The notes under the pieces are model-generated. The model made no database searches and had not been told where the DNA came from. It saw nothing but the letters and a program-made list of their open reading frames with translations. DNA of 20,000 nt, from the NCBI GenBank assembly GCA_002005505.1, contig KV908769.1:20143-40142 (forward strand). Reading direction: 5' to 3'. Of this stretch, positions 1 to 7,871 are shown piece by piece. Each line of letters starts with the position of its first letter. Positions within the stretch are counted from its first letter, which is position 1. The stretch is from Botryococcus braunii (lineage: Eukaryota; Chlorophyta; Trebouxiophyceae). A program made the translations under genes and the position numbers.

Positions 1-6
1 AGCCGT

Positions 7-515
7 ATGGGATGTATTTGGGAACTGCTTGGGAGATTTCAGTTTTTGGGATGGTTTTGGGAATCAGTATTTTTGGGGGCAGTTTGGGACACATCCCTTT
101 TTAGGAGGTTCATGGGAACCAATATGGGACACGATTGGGAAATCAAGGATTTTGGGACCTGCTTGGGGGCCAACTTTGGGATGCTGTTGGGATACTGTAT
201 TCTTGGGAGGGTTTTGGGACTCACTTATCTTGGGAGCAGCTTGGGACACATCGTTTTTGGGAGGTTGATGGGAATTAATATGGGACACGTTTGGGATATC
301 ATGGATTTTGGGACCTGCTTGGGGGGCAATTTTGGGAACCTGTTGGGATCCTGTATTTTTGGGAGCCTGATGGGAAATTTTTTTGGGAATAGTTTGGGAA
401 CGCGGGGTTTTTGGGACCTGCTTGGGATCCAATCTTGGGACATGTTTGGGACATCCGAGATTTTGGGACTTTTTTTGGGAACCCCTGGGACCCTTTTGGG
501 ACCTCTTTGGGAGAA
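7..515. repeat. G-rich minisatellite (TTGGGA core, ~156-bp higher-order unit)
   Basis: GGGA recurs every 11 or about 16 bases through the whole stretch, mostly as TTGGGA or TTTTGGGA. A longer unit is visible: the block around 86-135 (GGGACACATC, later AATATGGGACACG) recurs at 243-291, and TTTGGGACCTGCTTGGGG at 151 recurs at 307, a period of 156-157 bp. A third, shorter partial copy of the GGGACCTGCTTGGG part lies near 413. All G runs are on the + strand. The array stops at about 515-530, where copia-derived sequence begins. Stop codons are rare in several frames, so long frames appear on both strands, but they have repeat composition and I do not treat them as genes. Confidence 0.9.
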
Positions 516-530
516 AATCCTTTCCACTAG

Positions 531-988
531 TGTGTGTGAGGATGGTCGTGGAGTTGATACTCCAATGTTCAAGGACTTTGTGGCTATAGCAGCAGGCTCG
601 AGTCCAAGGATGTGGAGTCAGTAGGGTCAGGCACTCCTGGCCATCGGTATTGTGAGCTTAAAGGGTCACTCCGGTACATTGCCAACACCACCATATCTGA
701 AATTGCATAGGCAGTTGGTGTGTTGCCAAGGTACAGAATGAGCCCTACCACTTCGCACTGGAGTGAAGCCATTCGAGTGCTGAAGTATCTTAGGGACACC
801 CAAGAGTTAGCTTTAACTCTTGGAGGGAAGGTACCCGAGCGTGAAGGCTTTGTGGATGCCACTAAGCTAGGGAGGCCATAGGAGAGGGACTGGCAGATAT
901 CCCCTATGTGGAATCTGCTCACAATGTGGCTGAGTTTATGACCAAACAACTTAACAAGTCCGTGGTGTTAGTCATAGGGATTCACTAG
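531..988 (+). pseudogene. Decayed copia pol 3' end (family X, left copy)
   Basis: The translation in shifting frames gives the end of a Ty1/copia polyprotein: EDGRGVDTPMF, then GHRYCELKGS, IANTT, SPTTSHWSEAIRVLKYL, LTLGGK and GFVDA. These match the intact-length copia pol of this window (GHRYCELVGS, IANTTRPDIAQAVGVL, NEAIRVLKYLK, GYVDAD). A C-to-T change makes an in-frame TAG where the other copy has CAG (IAQAVGV). After GFVDA the frame jumps to an AREA-like motif, then DIPYVESAHNVA and FMTK. By comparison with 9068-9367, about 300 bp of the RNase H coding region is missing, at a short microhomology. The same deletion is present in the inverted copy at 16514-17712. A purine tract and an LTR follow. 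It is non-functional; the 5' side is cut off by the minisatellite. Confidence 0.85.
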
Positions 989-1028
989 GACTGAGAAGAT
1001 ACACATAAAGCATGCAGGCAAGGGGAAG

Positions 1029-1728
1029 TGTTGAGTTGTGAACATACATTATAGAATGCCTTGTGCTTTAGGTGATCTTCAAATTTACATTATTGGGATA
1101 CGGGTCCACTATCCACATAAGGTACCTCAAGACACGTTCGGATGAGGTCTATTTCGAACATAAGGTACAATCTGATTTAGATTACGCGTTAGTGTGAAAG
1201 GACTATTAAAGCTGCGATCACCGCATAGTCGAGCAACTGGTTTGGAAAGATACTGGGCACATACGGATGCCAGTCTTGTTCATGCAGTTGCATGTGTCTA
1301 AAGAGCACACAGTCGTCAAGGACGGTAGCTGGAGTGGCACGAACTTACGACCTGTCTGCTTGCTTACAGGTGCGGTGACGCAGGGTGTGTATTGGTAATG
1401 TGTTCATGTTTGATTGCTTCTTTGTAAGTGAACCATCTTAGTGGACAATCAAGTCTCCCAAACAGCTAAGGGACGGAGTCTTGATTGAGTATAGGAAGGT
1501 ACTTGCTTTCAGCCGTCAGGAGCTTATCCGTGTGTAGATGCTCATTGACAGATCAACATGTAACGGAACTGGTTTGGAAAGATACTGGGCACATAAGGAT
1601 GCCAGTCTTGTTCATGCAGTTGCATGTGTCTAAAGAGCACACAGTCGTCAAGGACGGTAGCTGGAGTGGCACGAACTTACGACCTGTCTGCTTGCTTACA
1701 GGTGATGCCGAATGCCCATAACCTAACA
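1029..1728 (+). mobile_element. 3' LTR of family X copia element (left copy)
   Basis: A polypurine tract (GCAAGGGGAAG) directly precedes TGTTGAGTTG, the LTR start, and the LTR ends in CCTAACA, giving the TG...CA ends of LTR elements. The 700-bp segment is repeated in inverse orientation at 16514-17209 (696 bp). The two LTRs are clearly the same family but differ at many sites, most strongly around 1168-1225, so they are not a fresh duplication. The following bases, GTTAG, may be one half of a target-site duplication, but the other side is lost. Confidence 0.8.
1236..1704 (+). repeat. 137-bp direct repeat inside the family X LTR
   Basis: The segment 1236-1372 (from ACTGGTTTGGAAAG to GCTTACAGGTG) is repeated at 1568-1704, 332 bp downstream, with one base difference that I can see (ATACGG against ATAAGG). 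The inverted LTR copy carries the same pair at 16538-16674 and 16868-17004. The duplication therefore predates the split of the two LTR copies and is a family property. Confidence 0.85.
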
Positions 1729-2003
1729 GTTAGAACATATTAGACATATGGAGTTGAGTTTAGCTCATCGGACAAAGTATTGAGCACGACCTGAGTGAGA
1801 GCAGGTTAGGCTTGTTTAAACTGCGTCACCTCGTTATAGGAGAGATGAGAGATATTGTAATGACTTGGTTGGAACTACAGTGGCACTCCGGGTGTCTATT
1901 AATCAGTTGCTAACCAGTCCTTGATATGTATATGTTCTTGCCTACTTAACACCGCACAAGTAGAGTGGACATCGTCTAACACCCTCCGTGCCGCCACCAT
2001 GCA
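1729..2003 (+). repeat. 5' LTR-like segment of the copia element
   Basis: 1863-2003 matches the end of the 3' LTR (9740-9851 joined to 16404-16426), from ACTTGGTTGGAACTAC to CCACCATGCA. I see one 6-bp length difference and two base changes. Upstream of 1863 the sequence shares nothing obvious with the 3' LTR, which starts TGTTATGTTAATTAG. Instead 1729-1765 matches a 37-bp piece at 16477-16513. The 5' part is therefore either a different U3 or unrelated sequence. The expected TG start is missing at 1729 because the family X LTR abuts here. Confidence 0.6.
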
Positions 2004-2096
2004 GGATACGCCAAGCTCAGAATATATTAGTTATGGGCCCACGGGCTAGGACGCTGAATGTGGGTGGCGCCTGAATCGGAGCTCTCTAGACTGTGA

Positions 2097-2282
2097 ATGG
2101 CGAAGAAGCGGACAAAGCAAACAGCCCGGAAGACTACCAATCTCAACGTGCCAGCGCGCTTGAGATCAGGACCTCCGTCATACAACGAACGAGAGGGAGG
2201 ACTACGTGGAGACCGCAATCCTGATGAGAGAGCCTTTATCGTCAAAGACTACATTTTCACCTTCACGTTGGCTGTCCACTAG
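2097..2282 (+). CDS. Small leader ORF with a histone H3-tail-like N-terminus
   Basis: This 61-residue frame starts at an ATG preceded directly by an in-frame TGA, so no longer N-terminus is possible in this frame. It begins MAKK and continues RTKQTARKTT, which matches residues 2-11 of the histone H3 tail (RTKQTARKST) at nine of ten positions; the only change is Ser10 to Thr. The lysines corresponding to H3 K4 and K9 are present. The rest (NLNVPARLRSGPPSYNER and onward, Arg-, Pro- and Gly-rich, then hydrophobic) does not resemble H3. No histone fold is encoded. It lies in the copia 5' leader, about 90 bp after the LTR end. Another frame overlaps from 2228, so the original protein may have been longer and been frameshifted. 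Chance similarity or a captured H3 tail are alternatives; function is unknown. Confidence 0.5.
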   Translation: MAKKRTKQTARKTTNLNVPARLRSGPPSYNEREGGLRGDRNPDERAFIVKDYIFTFTLAVH

Positions 2283-2518
2283 CTCAACCCACCTGGTTCA
2301 GAGAGAGATTCCTACTTTATCCTGCATACAAGTTCACTCCGTGGGAAATCTCGTTTGTGAATATAGAGCCAGGTTTTGTCACTCGGGCCAATTGGCTGAC
2401 TTGCAAGTTTCGCACATATTTCCGCACAACCGAGTGGAGCAATCGTGAACAAGAATTAGCTGAAAGCACTGCATATCTGGCTGGTGAGTCTGCTTTGGCA
2501 GCTCTGCCATCAGGGTTA

Positions 2519-2683
2519 TGTAATATTCTTGCAAAGGATGGCCGTGCACCGACGAAAGTGCTAGTATGGTCCGAACACCATACCATATACTGTGCGAGCC
2601 TACGAGGCTACACCCAGTACCAATGTACCGCCCGGCACGTGCGGGGACGAGCCCCGGCACCGTCTGCCTACCGGCGCGCTACA
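2519..2683 (-). repeat. 3' LTR of the TRIM-like element
   Basis: 165 bp with TG...CA ends, matching 3804-3968 base for base as far as I can read. In element orientation (minus) it starts TGTAGCGCGCC and ends AATATTACA. It lies beside the polypurine tract, so it is the 3' LTR. Confidence 0.9.
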
Positions 2684-2696
2684 TTCTCCCCCTCCT
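2684..2696 (-). other. Polypurine tract of the TRIM-like element
   Basis: On the minus strand the 13 bases before the LTR read AGGAGGGGGAGAA. The chromovirus in this window has AGGAGGGGGAGGA at the same place (10093-10105), 12 of 13 identical. Confidence 0.7.
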
Positions 2697-3417
2697 AGGT
2701 GACCAAGCTCCTGCGAGGTCCTAAGAGGAGATGTCTAGAGAGTTGCTTTTATGCCTTATGTAAGAAGACACCCTAGAGAATCGCTTCAACGCCTCGTGGA
2801 ACTTGTAGCGCAATCATCAGCCAAAGGCCGTCATCATATGGTCACTCCCCTATGGGGTACACAGCTCTCACCTCCAAACGTAAGCCTCATCTCTCTTTCT
2901 CTTCTCACTATCCAGCGTAAGCTTCCTCTCTCCCTCTCTCCTCCCCCCAAAGACACGTTGCCCACCACGAGGCCCACGTGGTGAACGGGTCTATGGACCA
3001 ATGCCAGGCAAGGAGCAGAGGCAACTGGGCCAGGCAGACAAAAGAAGTGTCTAATGTGCCGCAACACAAAAGAACAAATCCTTCATTAAGCAATGATGGA
3101 AGCAAAACCAGCATGCAAAGCTCAATCCACATTTATGGCATTTTCCAACGGCCCCATAAATGCAGTACTAAGCAAACCAAGCACTAAAAGAGACTGTGAA
3201 AATAGAAAGCATTTTCAGCTCCATGCTACTCGGCGCCAATCAACAAAGCAAGACCTCGTCATATCCGTGTAAGATCCGCATCCGGAAAAGTTGACACTTT
3301 ACCACCGAAATTCCAACGATATGCTCGAAACACCAAAGTTTCATTAAGGCAATGCAAGTTGAAAAACAATTGCAAAGGATTAGCAACCCAAAGCAAACCA
3401 AACGAGGGGAAGCGCAC

Positions 3418-3485
3418 ACTCACCATCGTGAAGTGCCACCTTCCTCCCCCACCGTCCCCACGGAAACGGCGGAGCCAAACGCCAT
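3418..3485 (-). other. Possible captured exon start and splice donor inside the TRIM-like element
   Basis: On the minus strand an ATG at 3485-3483 opens a short G/C-rich frame beginning MAFGSAVSVGTVGEEGG. After CACGATG it meets GTGAGT (3423-3418), a good match to a plant 5' splice donor. T-rich, intron-like sequence follows on the minus strand. This looks like the first exon and intron start of a gene taken up by the element. It could also be chance; no family is recognised. Confidence 0.25.
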
Positions 3486-3803
3486 TAGAAAGATTACAGA
3501 AAAATCCGAACTTTCTTGCTTGGATCCACACACCAAGCTTGGCGTCGACCTTCGCAGGCCAGAACCATCCCCGTCATCCGAACTTATATGGGTGCGAAGA
3601 ACGGATTCTCCCAACCAAAGTCCGTGAAGCTGAGACCAAGGTGTTGTTGATCCTTCGATCTAGTGGGAAACAACCCAAATAGGACGACAGGCAGCAACGA
3701 TGACACACCTAGGCATCGACACATCCGCAAGACACACTTAAGCGTCAAGCGGGAGCAACAACCAACATCGCAAGTCCACCGACTTGGATATGGGCCACCA
3801 AAA

Positions 3804-3968
3804 TGTAATATTCTTGCAAAGGATGGCCGTGCACCGACGAAAGTGCTAGTATGGTCCGAACACCATACCATATACTGTGCGAGCCTACGAGGCTACACCC
3901 AGTACCAATGTACCGCCCGGCACGTGCGGGGACGAGCCCCGGCACCGTCTGCCTACCGGCGCGCTACA
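3804..3968 (-). repeat. 5' LTR of the TRIM-like element
   Basis: Second 165-bp copy, matching 2519-2683. On the minus strand it is followed by TT and then TGGTGGCCC, the primer-binding-site candidate. I cannot name the tRNA primer. Confidence 0.9.
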
Positions 3969-4112
3969 GGTTACTCAAGGATTTGGAGAATTCAAAGGAG
4001 AAGTTGCGTTCAGAATCTGAGTGGGAGTCTGACTCTGATGTGGAGAGGGACATAGAGTAAGATCCTGCAGATACATTGCGAGTACTGGAACCATCAGACA
4101 ACTTGACAAATT

Positions 4113-5042
4113 ATGACTTCCAAGAAGAAAGGATCATCAGCCAGTGGAGCATCAACGTCAAGCAGTGAACCAGCCACATCCACGCCCAACAGAGAACCCT
4201 GTACCCCCAGCACCTCAGGAGGCAGCGGAGATGAGCTGCCCAAGATTATCCCAACAAATGTCAAGGTACACATAAAACTGAAGGAACAGGGGACAAATAT
4301 TCTTGCTTGGAAGAATGCATTTTTGGCAGCAAACGAGTCAAAAGGGTCTCAACCTGCCATCCCGGAGGCCATGCCTGGTACAGCACATGATGCAGCTGCA
4401 ATGTTGCTAATTTATGAGTCAGTTCTAGAGGAATGGCTTGGACCTCTGTCTAATCTGCCCTCTGCGTACGATGCATATGAGTTCATGTGCAGAAAGTTTA
4501 TTGGTGGACATAATATCCAGGCCAATGCAGACTGGCTCCAAGAAATGAGTCAGGGAATGAAACATGATGAGACAATTTCGAAGTATGTCAACATGATGAT
4601 CAACCTGAAGGCATGCCTTGACAGGAACCACCATGCCTTATTGGATGCACACGTTGCAACCCAGATCGTGCAGGGCTTGCCAGATGCAGCTAAAGAGCCA
4701 GGAATGATAACAACAGCTGCAGCACATCCCCTAGAGAAGCTGGCTGGTCTTCTGCGCAACACTGCAGCTGCTGTGGGTTTTGATGAATATGCTCCTCGCC
4801 AACCCAGGGTCTTGGCTCTTGGACAAGGACCCAGTGGAACCAGTACCCCACCTGCTGCCAGTGCAGCCCATCAGCAGGCCCAGCCAACCGTCTCTGAGGC
4901 CAAGTCAGAGACAAAGGGCATCTGCAACTACTGCAACAAGAGGGGGCATTACTGGAGGGACTGTAGAAAGAGGAAGCGGGACGAGGAGACCCAACGGAAC
5001 GTAGTGGCAGCAGTCCAACAATTGCAGGGAATGTGGCCATAG
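4113..5042 (+). CDS. Copia Gag (nucleocapsid protein)
   Basis: Gag of a Ty1/copia element, 309 residues; it forms the virus-like particle and binds element RNA. The ATG is the first after an in-frame TGA at 4104-4106. Residues 1-45 are Ser/Thr-rich and disordered-looking. Residues about 50-215 have the helical pattern of the copia Gag region (LAWKNAF, MCRKFIGG, ISKYVNMMINLKACLD). A CCHC zinc knuckle, CNYCNKRGHYWRDC, lies at residues 271-284 (C271, C274, H279, C284), followed by a basic stretch (RKRKR). The frame ends in TAG at 5040-5042, while protease continues in the same frame directly after it. Most copia elements have one unbroken gag-pol frame, so the stop is either a C-to-T mutation of a CAG codon or a read-through site. 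Two upstream leader ORFs would hinder simple scanning to this ATG. Confidence 0.88.
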   Translation: MTSKKKGSSASGASTSSSEPATSTPNREPCTPSTSGGSGDELPKIIPTNVKVHIKLKEQGTNILAWKNAFLAANESKGSQPAIPEAMPGTAHDAAAMLLIYESVLEEWLGPLSNLPSAYDAYEFMCRKFIGGHNIQANADWLQEMSQGMKHDETISKYVNMMINLKACLDRNHHALLDAHVATQIVQGLPDAAKEPGMITTAAAHPLEKLAGLLRNTAAAVGFDEYAPRQPRVLALGQGPSGTSTPPAASAAHQQAQPTVSEAKSETKGICNYCNKRGHYWRDCRKRKRDEETQRNVVAAVQQLQGMWP

Positions 5043-5810
5043 GGACCTCCTCCTATGGGTGGTCCACACCCTCCTGCAGCCCAACTGGCTCACCCTGGAC
5101 TGGATGCGTTTCCGGCGTGGTTTCAACCCCCAGCTCCCCCACCTCCACCACCGGGAGGTATGCCATACATAATTTCCCTCAACATCCTGGAGACTCCTGT
5201 CAGAAATTCGACTCTGCAATCCTCGCTGGTGGACAGTGGAGCATCTGTACACCTGGTGAATGATGTGACCCTGCTACACAATCCAACTGTGCATGCCAAA
5301 CCTATCCCGTTACATCTGGCCACTTCAGATGCCACTGGAGGAATTGTAGCATCTGGCTCTGTCTGCATCCTCAGTCGTATGGGAGTTCCCCTGTGGATAC
5401 ATCATGTTCAGTGTGTTCCTTCTGCAACCTCAAACATACTGTTAGTATCTGCAGCATTGCGAGATGGGGCAGCCTTTCGCACAGATAATGTTGGAGCGTT
5501 CACTGAAGTCTGTGGTCCAAACAGCTGGAGGGCTCGGATCAGTGCAGAGAAAGGGCTATTTTACATTCATCACGTTGTAGCTCTGAGTCCCAGTGTTAAC
5601 CACAGAAGAATCTCTGCTGCTGTGAAGTCCAAAACTCCCACCCAAAACTCACACAACTGTGCCAGACGATACTTCTGGCATAGCAGAATGGGACACCCAG
5701 GTGAAACATGGATGCAGCGCCTAACCATTGAGGACCTGGTCTCAGGACTTGATACATCTCTATGCCCCTGCTCCAATTGTCCAGTGTACTGCGAAGCATG
5801 TATCGAGTGA
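5043..5810 (+). pseudogene. Copia pol, protease and integrase zinc-binding part
   Basis: In frame with Gag after the TAG. A Pro-rich linker (PPAPPPPPP) leads to the aspartic protease with the motif LVDSGASVHLV; the catalytic Asp codon is 5232-5234. Further on comes the integrase zinc-binding segment: WHSRMGHPG supplies the His pair, and YCEAC near the end supplies the Cys pair. A TGA at 5808-5810 ends the frame immediately after EACIE, in the middle of the integrase N-terminal region. Since the reading frame carries on meaningfully after the TGA, this is an inactivating mutation rather than a gene end. Protease itself looks intact. Confidence 0.82.
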
Positions 5811-7553
5811 AAGACTACTCGGCCCCCATTTGGAGTAAGCAGTAGACCTGCTGTTGAACCACTTGACAGTGTACATATAGACACTGTGGGTCCCATATCC
5901 CCTGCCGCAGTAACTGGTGAACGTTAATGGGTGACTACATTGGATGAGTCATCTCAGTTGAAGGCAGTTTTGCATGTGAAGTCCAGAGATGCCATCAGTG
6001 CTGCTGTGCGGGACCTCCTACTATATTGGCAGACCCAGAAGAAAACCAAAGTGAAGTGTGTCCGGTGTGACCGTGGAACTGAATTTCTGAATGCCACGTT
6101 CAAAGAATTCTGTGCATCCCAGGGGACTAAATTGGAGACCTCAGCTCCTTACACCCCGCAGCAGAATGGAGCAGCAGAAAGAGCCAACCGCACCCTCAAG
6201 GAAAGTACCAGGACCCTTCCGGCTTTTGCAGCTGCAAGCCTAACCTTGTGGAAGGAGGCCCTGGAAACTGCCTGCACCCTGCTGAACATGGGTCCCAGTA
6301 CCGGGAGGGACCGCACGCCCTCCGAACTATTTTTTGGCTATAAACCAAATGTAACCCCATTCCGTACCTGGGGTTGCTTGGCCTTTGTGCACATTCCTGA
6401 TGTTCAGCGCTTTGTGTTTTCCCCCGAAACAGTGCCAGGGATGCTTACTGGTTACTCAGCCTCCTCCAAAGCCTATCGGATTTATGTGGGAGGGGGTATC
6501 TGGAAGGAGAGCAGAGATGTGGTTTTCGTGGAGCACCTCAGGGGAGCCTCTCGGGTTGGCATGAGCGTTTCCCCAGTACAGACCCCTGAGTTCGTGTGTC
6601 CTGAGCCCTCTGCAAGTGATACTCCCCCAATCTTTCCTGGCATCGCCCCTGGCACAACCAGCTCCAGCCTTGAGACAGACCCTGATGACCCAGACAGAGA
6701 GCCAGAGTACCTGCCAGCCTCCAGCAACCTCCCCACGCAGACTGTCACGGAACCCTCCAGGAAGGCTGAGCCCGAGCCTGAATCCAGAAGACCATGTGAC
6801 CCTGTGGAGATGAATCAAACCCTGGAGGCAGTACAGGACCTGGCTAGAGGAGGTAAAAGGGACTCCCACCTTCAGCCGCAGATGAAGCGAGCCCAGGAGG
6901 TACTCAGACCAACAAGTTTTGAATGCTGCAATCGCCAATCGGATGGCCTGACTCGGGCTCAACGACACGAACAACGTACCGCCGCCAAAGACCTCCTGCT
7001 GCCACAGGAGAAGGGAGAGAGCAGAGAGCGAGAGGGGTTGACTGAATGTGACTCTCTGTCACAGGGACCAGGGGAAGTGCAGCTAGATAGTGATTCTCAT
7101 GAGGGACATGAATTGCACGTGAGTGCAGTGAGGGGGGCAGCTGCATGCAAAGCTGCAAATGGTCCTAGGGAGCTGAGCAATATGGGTGGGCCCTGTTCAG
7201 TTAATGAGAGAAATGTAAGAGATGTGACCATGCAGAGTTTTATTGGCAACCCGTCCAGCCAGAGCATTCCTGGACGGGACTGTGGTGGCAGCCACAGGTC
7301 AGAGGAAGCACCACATGCCTTCTCTGAACCAGCCAGACATGATTGTGAGCGAGAGACAGGGTCTGCATCCTTGACTCCTCGTAAGGGACGAGAGGAGGAG
7401 GTGAATCAGGAGCACAGACATTGTGGAGATAGACCAAATTACAAGTGCTCACTGAGAGGTACCTGTGCCTGGGAGAATGATGTCAGAGATGTGAGGTCAC
7501 TACCAATAGTGACATGCAGTCGGTCTGAGAGGCATCTGGATCTTTTAAATTAG
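5811..7553 (+). pseudogene. Copia pol, integrase core and start of linker
   Basis: Same frame as the preceding segment. The first catalytic Asp is in VHIDTVGP (about 5870-5890). A TAA at 5925-5927 then interrupts GER-WVTT, where family members normally have Tyr. After it come the second Asp in VRCDRGTEF and the Glu in QQNGAAERANRTLKES, with 35 residues between them, the D,D35E spacing of retroviral-type integrases. KPNVTPFRTWGCLAFVH and VVFVEH mark the integrase C-terminal part. From about 6540 the sequence becomes a low-complexity, Pro/Ser/Glu-rich linker. The frame ends in TAG at 7551-7553 and continues afterwards. Integration activity would need suppression of at least the TGA and the TAA. 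Confidence 0.82.
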
Positions 7554-7871
7554 GGGAAGTATGCAGACACTCTGCAATCTCCCAATGTTGCTTTTGAGAG
7601 ACCTGAAGAGTCTGAACTCTTGCAGGCATGTCAGAGTGTGACTGAGGAGGCGAATCGGAAGTCTGAACAAGGTGAAGGAATTCCCAATTTTAAAGACTGT
7701 CCGAGAGGTACCTGTGCATGGGAGGATGATGTGAGGGATGAGCAGAGTAACTTGTGCAAAGCCAAGTGTGAGTCAAAGCGAGAGCGAGCTATGAGAGAGA
7801 ATTCTACTCCCACTGGAGAGCCTGTGAGGTGTAACTCGGCGAGTGTCCTGTGGGAGCATGGTGGGTTCTAA
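7554..7871 (+). pseudogene. Copia pol, extended integrase-RT linker
   Basis: Same frame as the integrase part after a TAG at 7551-7553. It contains the second copy of a degenerate module: RGTCAWEDDVRDE (from 7703), matching RGTCAWENDVRDV 249 bases (83 codons) upstream. The frame ends in TAA at 7869-7871, while RT is read in another frame from about 7843, so a frameshift lies near 7800-7870. The whole integrase-to-RT linker spans about 470 codons, which I judge longer than usual for copia. Confidence 0.6.

Larger units (their letters stand above)
2519..3968 (-). mobile_element. Non-autonomous LTR element (TRIM-like), 1450 bp
   Basis: Two 165-bp direct repeats (2519-2683 and 3804-3968), in which I see no difference, start TGTAAT and end GCTACA. 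They are flanked by GGTTA at 2514-2518 and 3969-3973, a 5-bp target-site duplication. Next to the left LTR the inside sequence is a pyrimidine run that reads AGGAGGGGGAGAA on the minus strand, a polypurine tract. Next to the right LTR the minus strand reads TTTTGGTGGCCC, a TGG-starting primer-binding-site candidate. Both point to minus orientation. The 1120-bp interior encodes no gag or pol motif. The lack of LTR differences implies recent insertion. The moving machinery must come from another element. Confidence 0.92.
2228..4060 (+). pseudogene. Second leader ORF, split by the TRIM-like insertion
   Basis: One frame is open from 2228 (after a TGA at 2225-2227) to the TRIM insertion at 2518. 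It resumes in frame after the 3' target duplication and ends at TAA 4058-4060 when the inserted element and one GGTTA copy are left out. The first part is aromatic and basic (for example FTPWEISFVNIEPGFVTRAN), the middle reads EQELAESTAYLAGESALAAL, and the end is acidic (SESEWESDSDVERDIE). There is no ATG near its 5' edge; the first part overlaps the H3-tail-like ORF in another frame. It may therefore be the continuation of that ORF after a frameshift. Gag starts 52 bases after its stop. I recognise no family. Confidence 0.4.

Noticed and set aside
7..624. 205-codon frame on the + strand, with long frames opposite it
   Set aside because: Composition follows the TTGGGA repeat in every frame, and the last ~28 codons are copia remnant; no independent protein signal.
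584..949. 121-codon minus-strand frame
   Set aside because: Antisense of the family X pol remnant, whose + strand translation matches copia RT/RNase H.
1485..1721. 78-codon frame in the X LTR
   Set aside because: Lies wholly in the LTR and is made largely of the 137-bp repeat; no family resemblance.
2317..3871. Two minus-strand frames sharing the start MVWCSDHTSTFVG
   Set aside because: The shared part is only the two matching TRIM-like LTRs read in the same frame.
5040..7553. Reassigned genetic code to explain in-frame stops in the copia pol
   Set aside because: TAG, TGA and TAA all occur, plus a frameshift, while the chromovirus Pol has none across 1360 codons; decay is simpler.
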